From Pseudorhodoferax sp. Leaf265 (GTDB lineage Bacteria > Pseudomonadota > Gammaproteobacteria > Burkholderiales > Burkholderiaceae_C), in contig NZ_LMMT01000040.1 of the NCBI RefSeq assembly GCF_001422365.1, positions 62,789 through 126,788 on the forward strand: a stretch of 64,000 bases of DNA. The letters are read 5' to 3'. The notes under the pieces are model-generated. The model searched no databases, was not told the origin of the DNA, and saw only the letters and a list, made by a program, of their open reading frames with translations. The translations under genes were made by a program, and so were the position numbers. Positions 48,029 through 56,759 of the stretch are shown in pieces (position 1 is the stretch's first letter; each line of letters begins with the position of its first letter).

Positions 48029-49027
48029 TCAGCGCTGCGTCACCGGGAAGATGTCCAGCGGCGTGGCGCTGCTGATGGTCCAGCGCACCTGGTTGCGGCC
48101 GTTGCGCTTGGCCACGTACAGCGCACGGTCCGCCAGTTCCAGCAGTTCGTGCGCGCCGGGGTAGCCGTCGCGCGGATCGTGGCAGGCCACGCCCAGGCTC
48201 ACCGTCACGCAGGGCGACACGCTGGAGGCCTGGTGCGGGATGGCGAGTGCCTCCACCGCGCTGCGGATCTTCTCGGCCACCCTTTGCGCGCCGATCTTGT
48301 CGGACGCCGGCAGCACGGCGGCGAACTCCTCGCCACCGTAGCGCGCCAGCACGTCGGTGACCCGGTTGATCTGCTCGCGCGCGGCGTGGGCGATGGCCAC
48401 CAGCACGCGGTCGCCGGCCGGATGCCCGTAGGTGTCGTTGTAGGCCTTGAAGCTATCGACGTCGAACATCACCAGCGCCACCGGGATCTGGCTGCGCTGC
48501 GCGCGCTCGAGCTCGGCACGCAGCTTGTCGTCCAGGTACTTGCGGTTGTAGATGCCGGTCAGACCGTCGACCACGGCCTCGCGCGAGAGCCGGTCCGAGC
48601 GCAGCTGCAGCACGCGCTCGCGCGTGGCCAGCGTGCTGGTGTCGGTGACCTGCAGCAGGCACAGATGGCCGGCGCCGGGCTGCGCCACCGGTGTGATCGT
48701 CACCGACTGCGGCAGGCGCTGGTCGCCGTGGCGGTGCTCGGGCCGCGCATAGAGCGGCAGCGGCGCGTGGTGCAGCACGTTGGACAGCACGATGGGCAGC
48801 CGATGCCGCAAGGCATTGCCCAGCGCCTTGCGGAACGGGGCCGACAGCGCCTCGGGAAACACCTCCTCCAGCGTGTGGCCCTGGGCGTCGGCCAGGGCGA
48901 TGCCAGCGTAGCGGCTGATCCAGGCGTTCCAGTGCAGCACCCGGCCCTTGCCGTCGAGCAGCACCAGGCCCAGCGCCAATGCGTCGGAGAGCATGGGCCA
49001 GTTGACCTTCAGACGCGGGGCAGTCAT
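48029..49027 (-). CDS. PAS-GGDEF diguanylate cyclase
   Basis: The 332-residue cytoplasmic protein has a PAS domain (about 8-130, VLLDGKGRVLHWNAWISRYA) followed by a GGDEF domain. GGEEF is at residues 231-235 and the product-inhibition site RVTD is at 222-225, five residues before it, so the cyclase should be active and feedback-inhibited. VDGLTGIYNRKYLDDKL opens the domain. It is the last gene of a minus-strand operon with a receiver and a CheC phosphatase; its stop abuts that of the LOG gene. Confidence 0.95.
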   Translation of the reverse strand: MTAPRLKVNWPMLSDALALGLVLLDGKGRVLHWNAWISRYAGIALADAQGHTLEEVFPEALSAPFRKALGNALRHRLPIVLSNVLHHAPLPLYARPEHRHGDQRLPQSVTITPVAQPGAGHLCLLQVTDTSTLATRERVLQLRSDRLSREAVVDGLTGIYNRKYLDDKLRAELERAQRSQIPVALVMFDVDSFKAYNDTYGHPAGDRVLVAIAHAAREQINRVTDVLARYGGEEFAAVLPASDKIGAQRVAEKIRSAVEALAIPHQASSVSPCVTVSLGVACHDPRDGYPGAHELLELADRALYVAKRNGRNQVRWTISSATPLDIFPVTQR

Positions 49028-49064
49028 CGGTGCGGTAGAAGGGCCGAAGCCGCGTGCCCGTTGT

Positions 49065-49676
49065 TCAAATGCGGGCCAGGAACCTGTCGACGGCGGCGAT
49101 CAGCTCGTGGAACGACGCCGAACTCAGCAGGAACACAAGCGCGCCGTGCGTCTCGCGCTTCTCGATGGTGAGGTCGATGTGCAACACCAACACCACGGGC
49201 TGCTGCATGTCCGACGTCAATTCGTCCAGCACCGTCTCGGTACGGTTCACGAAGTACTGCGGCAGCGTGCTGGTCATCTCCACGCCCAGCATCTCCGAGA
49301 TCGCGGCCATGCAGGCGTTCAGGATGATGTTGCCGAGCTCGCACATGGCCTCCTGCTCGAACTCGGGCAGGTCGTCCACACTGACCTGCGAGCCCAGCAT
49401 CTCGCGCACGATCTCCAGTGCCTTGTCTTCGGTGAACAGCAAGGAGGCATTGACCGAGAAGGCACCGCTGAAATCCTGCCGCACGGCACCCAGGCGCTCG
49501 CTGCGCAGCAAGGCCAGGCTGGTGCCGAGCTCGTCGCGGCGGCAGAACGCGATGCGCGGGATCGACAGCAGCACCTCGTCGCCGACGATCTCCGACAGGC
49601 TGGCCGCCGCATGCCCTGCGCCGACATTGAACATCTCGGCCAGCGCGTCGGTCTGCAGCTCGGTCAGCGTGATCAC
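49065..49676 (-). CDS. CheC/CheX-type phosphatase
   Basis: The 203-residue protein carries both CheC active sites with exact consensus spacing (D/E-x3-E-x2-N-x22-P): Asp10-Glu14-Asn17-Pro40 (DALAEMFN) and Glu109-Glu113-Asn116-Pro139 (EAMCELGN). CheC proteins dephosphorylate CheY-like receivers. The start is GTG 49676, overlapping by 4 nt the stop of the receiver gene, its probable substrate. Confidence 0.9.
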   Translation of the reverse strand: MITLTELQTDALAEMFNVGAGHAAASLSEIVGDEVLLSIPRIAFCRRDELGTSLALLRSERLGAVRQDFSGAFSVNASLLFTEDKALEIVREMLGSQVSVDDLPEFEQEAMCELGNIILNACMAAISEMLGVEMTSTLPQYFVNRTETVLDELTSDMQQPVVLVLHIDLTIEKRETHGALVFLLSSASFHELIAAVDRFLARI

Positions 49677-50053
49677 GCGGCCCCGTCGAAGAAGTTCAGG
49701 GCCAGTTGCACGTTGCGCTCGCTGACAGGCTTGGGCACGAAACAGGCGCCCATGGCAGCCGCCCTGGCCTGGTGCGCGGCCTGCACGTTGGCGGAGAACA
49801 CCACCATGCGCACCTGTGGATAGGCCTGCAGGATGCGTTCGGCCACGTCGGTGCCGATGGTGCCGGGCATGTTGATGTCCATGGTCACGTAGTCGGGCAC
49901 GCCGTGCGCCAGACGGTCCAGCGCCTCGTCGCCGCTCTCGCACTCCTGCAGCGTCCAATGCGGCTTGCGGGCCGCCACCAGGGTACGGATCATCATGCGC
50001 GACACGCGGCTGTCATCGACGATCAGAAGGGTCTTGGGGGGCGCGCTGGACAT
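49673..50053 (-). CDS. CheY-like single-domain response regulator
   Basis: The 126-residue receiver has phospho-acceptor Asp59 (TMDINMPG), the acidic pair in LLIVDDSRVSR, the Ser switch residue (VVFSANV) and Lys in CFVPKPVS. It has no output domain. It is first in the operon with the CheC phosphatase and diguanylate cyclase, suggesting a receiver-phosphatase pair that feeds into c-di-GMP. The histidine kinase is not nearby. Confidence 0.95.
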   Translation of the reverse strand: MSSAPPKTLLIVDDSRVSRMMIRTLVAARKPHWTLQECESGDEALDRLAHGVPDYVTMDINMPGTIGTDVAERILQAYPQVRMVVFSANVQAAHQARAAAMGACFVPKPVSERNVQLALNFFDGAA

Positions 50054-50244
50054 GGGGCCAATGGTGCGTGGGAGGCGGTTCCCACACAATAGTCGAATAC
50101 GTGGAGCGGATTCTAGGCGCGCGCACTGCACAATCCCGCGCCTGCAGCCGCCAGCGCAGTCGACACGGCCCGTGCCCTGGCATGGATACTGCGCAGCCAC
50201 TCTCCCTGCACTTGCCAGCGCGCCGCGCGACACCGATCCACGCC

Positions 50245-51546
50245 ATGCTCGACCTTCTCGTCACCCACGCCACGCTGCCGAACGGCGCGTCCGACATGTC
50301 CATCGCCGTGCAGGACGGCCGCATCGTGGAGGTGGCGCCCGGCCTGCAGGCGCCCGCGCACAAGACGCTGGACGCAGGCGGCCTGCTGGTCAGCCCGCCC
50401 TTCGTCGACCCGCACTTCCATCTGGACGCCACGCTGAGCCGCGGCCTGCCGCGCATTAACCAGAGCGGCACCCTGCTCGAGGGCATCGCGCTGTGGGGCG
50501 AGCTCAAGCCGCTGCTCACGGCCGAGGCGCTGATCGAGCGCGCCCTGGCCTACTGCGACTGGGCCGTGGCGCGCGGCCTGCTCGCCATCCGCAGCCATGT
50601 GGACACCAGCGATGCGAGCCTGCTGCCGGTCCAGGCCATGCTGGAGGTGCGCCGCCGCGTGGCCCCCTACCTGGACCTGCAGCTGGTCGCCTTCCCGCAG
50701 GACGGCGTGCTGCGCAGCCCGGGCGGCCTGGCCAACCTGCGGCGCGCGCTCAACCTGGGCGTGGACGTGGTCGGCGGCATCCCCCACTTCGAGCGCACCA
50801 TGGCCGAGGGCGCGGCCAGCGTGAAGCTGCTGTGCGAACTGGCGGCCGAGCGCGGCCTGCCGGTGGACATGCACTGCGACGAATCGGACGACCCGTTGTC
50901 GCGCCACATCGAGACGCTGGCCTGCGAGACGCAGCGCCTGGGTCTGGCGGGCCGCGTCAACGGCTCGCACTGCACCTCCATGCACAGCATGGACAACTAC
51001 TACGTCAGCAAGCTGCTGCCGCTGATCGCCGAGAGCGGTGTCAGCGTGGTGGCCAACCCGCTCATCAACATCACGTTGCAGGGCCGCCACGACAGCTATC
51101 CCAAGCGCCGCGGCATGACGCGCGTGCCCGAGCTGCTGGCGGCCGGCGTCACCGTGGCCTTCGGCCACGACTGCGTGATGGACCCCTGGTACGGCATGGG
51201 CTCGGGCGACATGCTGGAGGTCGCCCACATGGGCCTGCATGTGGCGCAGATGACCGGCGAGGCCGGCATGGCCCAGTGCTTCGAGGCCGTGACCGGCGCG
51301 GCGGCGCGCGTGATGGGGCTGCGCGGCTACGGGCTCGCGCCGGGCTGCGACGCCAGCTTCGTGCTGCTGCAGGCGCGCGATCCGGTCGAGGCGATCCGGC
51401 TGCGCGCCACGCGGCTGCAGGTCGTGCGCAAAGGCCAGGTGCTGGCCGAGAGCCCCGCAGCCACGGCCGCCCTGCACTTGCCGGGCCGCCCCGGTGCGAC
51501 GGCCTTCATGCCGGCCCGCCACGGTGGCGGCAACGTAACGAAATAA
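50245..51546 (+). CDS. codA: Cytosine deaminase
   Basis: This 433-residue metal-dependent amidohydrolase is close to Escherichia coli CodA along its length. Metal ligands are His57/His59 (VDPHFHLDA), the His in VDMHCDESDD, the His in GSHCTSMHS and the Asp in AFGHDCVMDPW. The segments LNLGVDVVGGIPHFE and YPKRRGMTRV are typical. It produces uracil from cytosine, feeding Upp and the URC-type pair 3-5 kb upstream. No codB transporter is adjacent. Confidence 0.92.
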   Translation: MLDLLVTHATLPNGASDMSIAVQDGRIVEVAPGLQAPAHKTLDAGGLLVSPPFVDPHFHLDATLSRGLPRINQSGTLLEGIALWGELKPLLTAEALIERALAYCDWAVARGLLAIRSHVDTSDASLLPVQAMLEVRRRVAPYLDLQLVAFPQDGVLRSPGGLANLRRALNLGVDVVGGIPHFERTMAEGAASVKLLCELAAERGLPVDMHCDESDDPLSRHIETLACETQRLGLAGRVNGSHCTSMHSMDNYYVSKLLPLIAESGVSVVANPLINITLQGRHDSYPKRRGMTRVPELLAAGVTVAFGHDCVMDPWYGMGSGDMLEVAHMGLHVAQMTGEAGMAQCFEAVTGAAARVMGLRGYGLAPGCDASFVLLQARDPVEAIRLRATRLQVVRKGQVLAESPAATAALHLPGRPGATAFMPARHGGGNVTK

Positions 51547-51625
51547 TTCGCGGCGCACGTTTCGCGCGCGACCCCGCTAGCCTCGTTTCCAGCACAACAG
51601 CCGCCGGGCGCGGCGGGAGGCTGGC

Positions 51626-54600
51626 TTGGACAACGAATTGCGCAAGCAGGTGCAGGCGCGCCGGCAGGCCTGGGCCGACGCCGGCACCGACGACGAGCTG
51701 GGCAAGCCGCTGGAAGAAGCCGGCCTGTGGGGCCTGGCGCTGTCCGGCGGCGGCATCCGCAGTGCGACCTTCTGCTTCGGCCTGCTGCGCGCGCTGGCGC
51801 GCGAGGGCTTGCTGCTGCGCTTCGATCTGCTGTCCACGGTGTCCGGTGGCGGCCACATCGGCGGCCTGCTGGGCCGCCTGTTCTCGCGCGCCCGGACACC
51901 GCAGGAGGCCGCCCAGGTGCAGCAAGCCCTGGGCGCGGCGCGCACCAACTGGTTCGTCTGGTGGTTGCGCGCGAACGGCCGCTACCTGATCCCGCGCGGT
52001 GCGCGCGACGCCACCTTCGTCGCCGCGCTGTACCTGCGCAACCTGGTGGCCATCCATTTCGAGCTCGGCATGCTGGCGCTGCTGCTGGGGGTGCTGCTCA
52101 CCGCGGCCAACCTGGCGGGCTGGCAGCTCATGCACCACCTGGGCTTCACGCACGCCACGCCGGTGTTCGCCATGCTGCGCAACCTGCCGGACTGGGCCCC
52201 GCTGTGGGTGCCCATGGCCTGGCTGCTGCTGCCCTGCGTGGTGCTGGTGGGTGCCACGCGCGCCATGGCCTACTGGATCGTGCCCTGGCTCACGCTGGCG
52301 CGGCGCTGGGCCCTGCCCGGCTGGCTGGCCGTGGCGCTGGCCACGGCCTGGCTGCTGTCGTGGTACTGGCGCCTGGTGGCGGCCAGCATCAGCCCGGTCG
52401 GCGAGGTCATGCGCAGCACGCTGTGGGCGGTCACCGCCGCCTTGCTGCTGCTGTGGCTGCTGGCCGTGCCCGTGGGCGCGCTGGCATTGCGCCGCGCGCG
52501 GCTGCGCTGTGCCGGCCCGGCCGCCGAAGCCGCGCGCAGCGAGCTCACGGCCGGGCTGGCCAACTCCTTCCGCTGGTTCAGCGCGGTGGCGCTGGCCGGC
52601 CTGATCGACCGCGCGGCCTGGTTCCTGGCCTTCGAGCTGGAACCGCTGACAGAGGCCGGCCAGGGCGCTGCCGCACTGTGGCTGGCGGTCTGGGCCGCGG
52701 CCATCCGCACCGTGCTGCCGCTGGCCTCGCAGCTGCTGCCCGGGCGCATCCTCACGCGCGCACTGCTGGTGGTCGGCCGCGTGCTGGGCTATGGACTGTC
52801 GTTCGCGCTGTGCGTGTGGTGGGTGTCGCTGGTGCACAAGGCGGTCACGGGCGCGGTGTTCAGCTACAACGGCGCGCAGTTCGCGCAGGGCTGGCAGATG
52901 TGGCTGCTGTTCCTGCTGCCGCTGGCGGCCTTCTTCCTGGCCACGGCGCGCAACGTGGAGTTCCTGAACCTGTCCTCGCTGCACGCCTTCTACCAGGCGC
53001 GCATCGTGCGCAGCTACCTGGGCGCGGCCAACGGCGCGCGCCTGGGCGCCGGGCCCGGCGCGCTGTCGGCACTTGGCGAGGTGCCGCCGGTGCTGCCGGT
53101 GCGGCGCCGCCACATCCCCGTGGACGACCTCAATGCCGAAGACGACATTGCGCTGGAGCATTACCGGCCGCAGGACTGCGGCGGGCCGGTGCACCTGCTC
53201 AACGTCTGCATCAACCAGACGCGCGATCCGCGTGGCGGCCTGTTCAACCAGGACCGGCGCGGCCTGCCGCTGTCGGTGGCCTCCGGCGGGCTGATCAAGG
53301 TCTCGCAGGAGAGCTGGGAACGCCCGCCCGCCCAGGGCCTTCCCAGCCTGGGCGGCTGGATGGCGATCTCGGGTGCGGCCATCGCCCCGGGTCTGGGCAA
53401 CCTCACGCGCGGCGGCATCTCGGCGCTGGCCACCTTCGCCGGCATCCGGCTGGGCTACTGGTGGAACGTGTCGGCGCGCACCGGCGCCGAGCACCGCTGG
53501 CCGCGGCTGTTCGTCAAGTCCTGCGGCGTGCTCAGCGAGACCTTCGGCAGCTTCCTGGGCGGGCGCGGCGACAACTGGTTCCTGACCGACGGCGGCCACT
53601 TCGAGAACACCGGCGCCTACGCGCTGCTGGCCGAGCGCGCCCAGGTCATCGTGCTGGCCGACTGCGGCGCCGACCCGCGCTACGGCTTCGACAACCTGGA
53701 AGATCTGGTGCGCAAGGCGCGCATCGACCTGCAGGCCGACATCCTGTTCCAGCGCCCGCGCCGCGCAACGGCGGCCACCGGCGACATCCCCGCCGGGCTG
53801 GCCCGCTTCGGCTCGCTCAACGACCTGGCCTCGCCCGAGAGCACGGCCTGCCTGGCGCTGGCCAAGGTGCAGTACGGCGGCGCCCAGCCGAGCACCGGCA
53901 TCCTGCTCGTCATCAAGCCCAACCTGTGCGACGGACTGCCGGTGGACCTGGTCAACTTCAAGCGCCAGAACCCGGACTTTCCGCAGGAGACCACCGCCGA
54001 CCAGTTCTTTTCGGAAGCGCAGTGGGAGAGCTACTTCCACCTGGGGACCTTCCTCGGCCAGAACCTCAGCCGTGCCTGGATCGCCGAGTTGCTGCGCGAC
54101 CCCGGCGCCTGGTTCGAGGACGACGACTGCTCGCCGTTCGCCGCCGCGCAGGCCGGCCGCGCTGCCCAGGAACAGGAGGGCGCGCGCGCGGCCGCCGGTG
54201 GCCGGCTGCCGGCGCGCATCAGCGGCACGGCCACGGCCGTTGGCGCCACGCTGAGCCTGGGCGCCGCCGCCACGTTGGGCGTGACCGTGTGGCAGGCGAT
54301 CGAGACGGCACGCAGCGCCTTCACCAAGCAGACGCTGGACGAACGCGCCGCGCTCAAGGAACTGGCCGAACTCTGGGCCAAGGCCACGCCCGGCGGCCAG
54401 GCCAGGCCCGACCCGGCAGCCGCCGGCAACCTGGCGGCCGCCCTGCTGCGCACGGCCGACACGCTGTGCCCCACCGACGAGGCGCGCTGGTTCACGCGCT
54501 CGGACCTCGCCCGGCGCATCCACCAGTCGGCCATGCAGCAGTGCGCGGCGCTGACGGAGGCCCTGCCCGCCGCCTGCGCCGCCTTGCTGGCCACGGGCGA

Positions 54601-55333
54601 GCGCCACGCCGACACCCGCGCCAACAGCAGCTGCCTGGTGCCCGCGCCGGAGATCCTGGCCGTGGCGCCGCCGCCGCGCTACTGGGTCTACGACTACACG
54701 GGCCGGGGGGCGGCGTCGAGTTCCCACCCCTGCGATCCTGTCGTCGCCGAACGCCTGTACCTGCAGCAGGCCGCCACCGGCGCGCCGCGCGACGGGCCGC
54801 CGGCAAGCTGCCACTACACGGGCCGCTTCGCCGAGGGCGCGTTCGTGCGCCATCCGGCCGCGGCCGGCGCGCCGCCGGCGGCGCCTTCGCCGGGCGCGGC
54901 GCTGCCGCCACTGCCCCAGCCTGCGCCCAGCCACGAATGCGCCGGCATCACGGTCTTCATGCAGATCTACGGCCCCAGCCAGCGCCGCGCCGTGTGGCCG
55001 CTGCGCCGCACCTGGCGGGCCATGGGCGCCGAGGTGCCGCCGCTGGAGGACGTGGTGGAAACCGCGAACGCGCGCGGCTACGCCAGCCCGGTTCCGGTGG
55101 ACAAGACCACGGTGCGCTTCCACGATCCCGCAGCGCTGGCCTGTGCGCGTGCGCTCGGTCCGAAGGCCGGCTTCAACGACTGGATCGTCGAGCCGCTGTC
55201 CGCGCGCTACCGGCCGCGGCCCAACACCGTGGAGGTCTGGGTAGCCCCGGCCGACACCACGCTGCAGGACCATCCGCTGCCGCCGGTCGAGAGCCGGCCG
55301 CCGCCCGTGCCGAAGTCGCGCGCCACGCCCTGA
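51626..55333 (+). CDS. Large membrane patatin-like phospholipase
   Basis: The protein has 1235 residues. The patatin catalytic pieces are far apart: oxyanion loop SGGGIR (40-45) and nucleophile Ser73 (STVSGGGHIGG) at the N-terminus, Asp655 (TDGGHFENTGAYALL) much later. Between them (about 135-460) lie roughly eight hydrophobic segments, so a membrane domain is inserted into the hydrolase. A further helix pair near 865-890 and a C-terminal ~300-residue domain with several cysteines follow. The start is TTG 51626 with GGGAGG five bases before. It probably acts on membrane lipids; the target is unknown. It is followed by an inverted-repeat element. Confidence 0.85.
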   Translation: MDNELRKQVQARRQAWADAGTDDELGKPLEEAGLWGLALSGGGIRSATFCFGLLRALAREGLLLRFDLLSTVSGGGHIGGLLGRLFSRARTPQEAAQVQQALGAARTNWFVWWLRANGRYLIPRGARDATFVAALYLRNLVAIHFELGMLALLLGVLLTAANLAGWQLMHHLGFTHATPVFAMLRNLPDWAPLWVPMAWLLLPCVVLVGATRAMAYWIVPWLTLARRWALPGWLAVALATAWLLSWYWRLVAASISPVGEVMRSTLWAVTAALLLLWLLAVPVGALALRRARLRCAGPAAEAARSELTAGLANSFRWFSAVALAGLIDRAAWFLAFELEPLTEAGQGAAALWLAVWAAAIRTVLPLASQLLPGRILTRALLVVGRVLGYGLSFALCVWWVSLVHKAVTGAVFSYNGAQFAQGWQMWLLFLLPLAAFFLATARNVEFLNLSSLHAFYQARIVRSYLGAANGARLGAGPGALSALGEVPPVLPVRRRHIPVDDLNAEDDIALEHYRPQDCGGPVHLLNVCINQTRDPRGGLFNQDRRGLPLSVASGGLIKVSQESWERPPAQGLPSLGGWMAISGAAIAPGLGNLTRGGISALATFAGIRLGYWWNVSARTGAEHRWPRLFVKSCGVLSETFGSFLGGRGDNWFLTDGGHFENTGAYALLAERAQVIVLADCGADPRYGFDNLEDLVRKARIDLQADILFQRPRRATAATGDIPAGLARFGSLNDLASPESTACLALAKVQYGGAQPSTGILLVIKPNLCDGLPVDLVNFKRQNPDFPQETTADQFFSEAQWESYFHLGTFLGQNLSRAWIAELLRDPGAWFEDDDCSPFAAAQAGRAAQEQEGARAAAGGRLPARISGTATAVGATLSLGAAATLGVTVWQAIETARSAFTKQTLDERAALKELAELWAKATPGGQARPDPAAAGNLAAALLRTADTLCPTDEARWFTRSDLARRIHQSAMQQCAALTEALPAACAALLATGERHADTRANSSCLVPAPEILAVAPPPRYWVYDYTGRGAASSSHPCDPVVAERLYLQQAATGAPRDGPPASCHYTGRFAEGAFVRHPAAAGAPPAAPSPGAALPPLPQPAPSHECAGITVFMQIYGPSQRRAVWPLRRTWRAMGAEVPPLEDVVETANARGYASPVPVDKTTVRFHDPAALACARALGPKAGFNDWIVEPLSARYRPRPNTVEVWVAPADTTLQDHPLPPVESRPPPVPKSRATP

Positions 55334-55443
55334 GAGGGTGTTTCCGAAATGAACAGGCCCACGCCGGGGTGCCCTGCGGCCATGGGCAAGGCGCGACACG
55401 CAGGCCGTGCTGGAGCCCGGACAAGTTTTCGGAAACACCCTCT
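55333..55443. repeat. 111-bp element with 17-bp perfect terminal inverted repeats
   Basis: AGAGGGTGTTTCCGAAA (55333-55349) is repeated as its exact reverse complement at 55427-55443, with 77 bp between. It begins at the last base of the patatin gene's TGA. There is no coding capacity. It could be a miniature inverted-repeat transposable element or a large hairpin that ends transcription. No clear target-site duplication is visible. Confidence 0.75.
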
Positions 55444-55527
55444 GTGCCGCAAGACCCTGGCTGCGCAGGGCCGGCCGCGGCCGCCTATGCTGCGCACCTC
55501 CATCATTTCCCGAGGCTTCCTCGCACC

Positions 55528-56232
55528 ATGCCCGACCTGTCCGCCTTCGCCATCACCAAGAAGTGGCCCGCGCGCCATCCCGAGCGTCTGCAGCTGTATT
55601 CCCTGCCCACGCCCAATGGCGTGAAGGTCTCCATCGCCCTGGAGGAAACCGGCCTGCCCTACGAGGTGCACCGCGTCGCGTTCGACACCAACGACCAGCT
55701 CTCGCCCGAGTTCCTGTCGCTGAACCCGAACAACAAGATTCCGGCCATCCTCGACCCCAACGGGCCGAACGGCCGGCCGCTGGCCTTGTTCGAGTCCGGT
55801 GCCATCCTGGTCTACCTGGCGGCCAAGACCGGCCAGCTCATGCCCACGGACGAGGCCGCACGCTACGAGACGCTGCAGTGGCTGATGTTCCAGATGGGCG
55901 GCATCGGGCCCATGTTCGGCCAGCTCGGCTTCTTCCACAAATTCGCCGGCAAGGACTACGAGGACAAGCGCCCGCGCGACCGCTACGTGGCCGAGTCGCG
56001 CCGCCTGCTCAAGGTGCTCGATGGCCGGCTGGCCGGGCGCCAGTGGATCATGGGGGACGACTACGGCATCGCCGACATCGCCGTGTTCCCCTGGGTGCGC
56101 AACCTCGCGGGCTTCTACGGCGCCGGCGAGATCGTGGGCTTCGACGATTTCCGCGAGGTGCGGCGCGTGCTCGATGCCTTCGTGGCACGGCCGGCCGTGC
56201 AGCGCGGGCTGGCGATTCCGCCAGCCCCCTGA
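55528..56232 (+). CDS. Glutathione S-transferase, YghU/YfcG (Nu-class)-like
   Basis: The 234-residue protein has a thioredoxin-like N-terminal domain with LYSLPTPNGVKVSIALEETG, where the TPNG-K motif is typical of YghU/YfcG-type enzymes using glutathione or its disulfide. It also has NNKIPAILDP (cis-Pro) and LFESGAILVYLA. An all-helical C-terminal domain follows. These enzymes often act as disulfide-bond reductases. It stands alone. Confidence 0.92.
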   Translation: MPDLSAFAITKKWPARHPERLQLYSLPTPNGVKVSIALEETGLPYEVHRVAFDTNDQLSPEFLSLNPNNKIPAILDPNGPNGRPLALFESGAILVYLAAKTGQLMPTDEAARYETLQWLMFQMGGIGPMFGQLGFFHKFAGKDYEDKRPRDRYVAESRRLLKVLDGRLAGRQWIMGDDYGIADIAVFPWVRNLAGFYGAGEIVGFDDFREVRRVLDAFVARPAVQRGLAIPPAP

Positions 56233-56239
56233 ACCCGGC

Positions 56240-56653
56240 TCACTGCGACAGCAGCACCTGGGCGATGATGCCGGTCGCGATGGCGATCAGCACATACTCG
56301 GCGCCGACCTGCACCCAGTGGTAGCCACGCGGCGGCCGCTGCAGGCGGTGGCCACGCCAGTCGTCGACCACGTAGTAGCGGGTCCGGTAGGCGGGCGGCA
56401 GGCGGTCGCCCTTCTTCCAGTGGCCCGGAGGGCCGCCATAGGCATGGCCGGGCGGGCCGCCGTGCGGGTGGCGCGAGGGCTTGCCGTGGTGGCGGTCGTC
56501 ATGGTGGTGAGGGCCACGCCGGTCGTCGCGGTCGCCGCGGCGCCCCCTGTCGTCCCGGTCACCGTCGCGGTCGCGCGGCTGGGCGAGCGCACCGACGGAC
56601 GGCACACCCAGGGCCATGGCCAGCAGGGCTGTGGTGAAGGTCGAGCGTTTCAT
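56240..56653 (-). CDS. RcnB-like periplasmic protein
   Basis: The 137-residue protein has a signal peptide (to ALA about residue 24) and a His/Asp/Arg-rich segment (DDRRGPHHHDDRHHGK). The RcnB domain is in the C-terminal half: GDRLPPAYRTRYYVVDDWRG and PPRGYHWVQVGAEYVLIAIA, then a hydrophobic end. RcnB in Escherichia coli modulates nickel/cobalt homeostasis; the His-rich stretch could bind such metals. It converges with the glutathione transferase gene (7 bp apart). Confidence 0.85.
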   Translation of the reverse strand: MKRSTFTTALLAMALGVPSVGALAQPRDRDGDRDDRGRRGDRDDRRGPHHHDDRHHGKPSRHPHGGPPGHAYGGPPGHWKKGDRLPPAYRTRYYVVDDWRGHRLQRPPRGYHWVQVGAEYVLIAIATGIIAQVLLSQ

Positions 56654-56759
56654 CTGGAGTCCTTTCGAGACCCGGTCTGTCGTGCCGGGCTGGAAACAAG
56701 CTTAGGCTGACAATGTAAAGCTGCGGTGGCGCAATGCGGGACTTGTGCAAAGCCGCGTG

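Noticed and set aside
51506-55438. A 1310-residue open frame on the minus strand opposite the patatin gene
   Set aside because: It shows no domain patterns and is rich in Arg/Gly/Gln; it is a by-product of third-position G+C bias.
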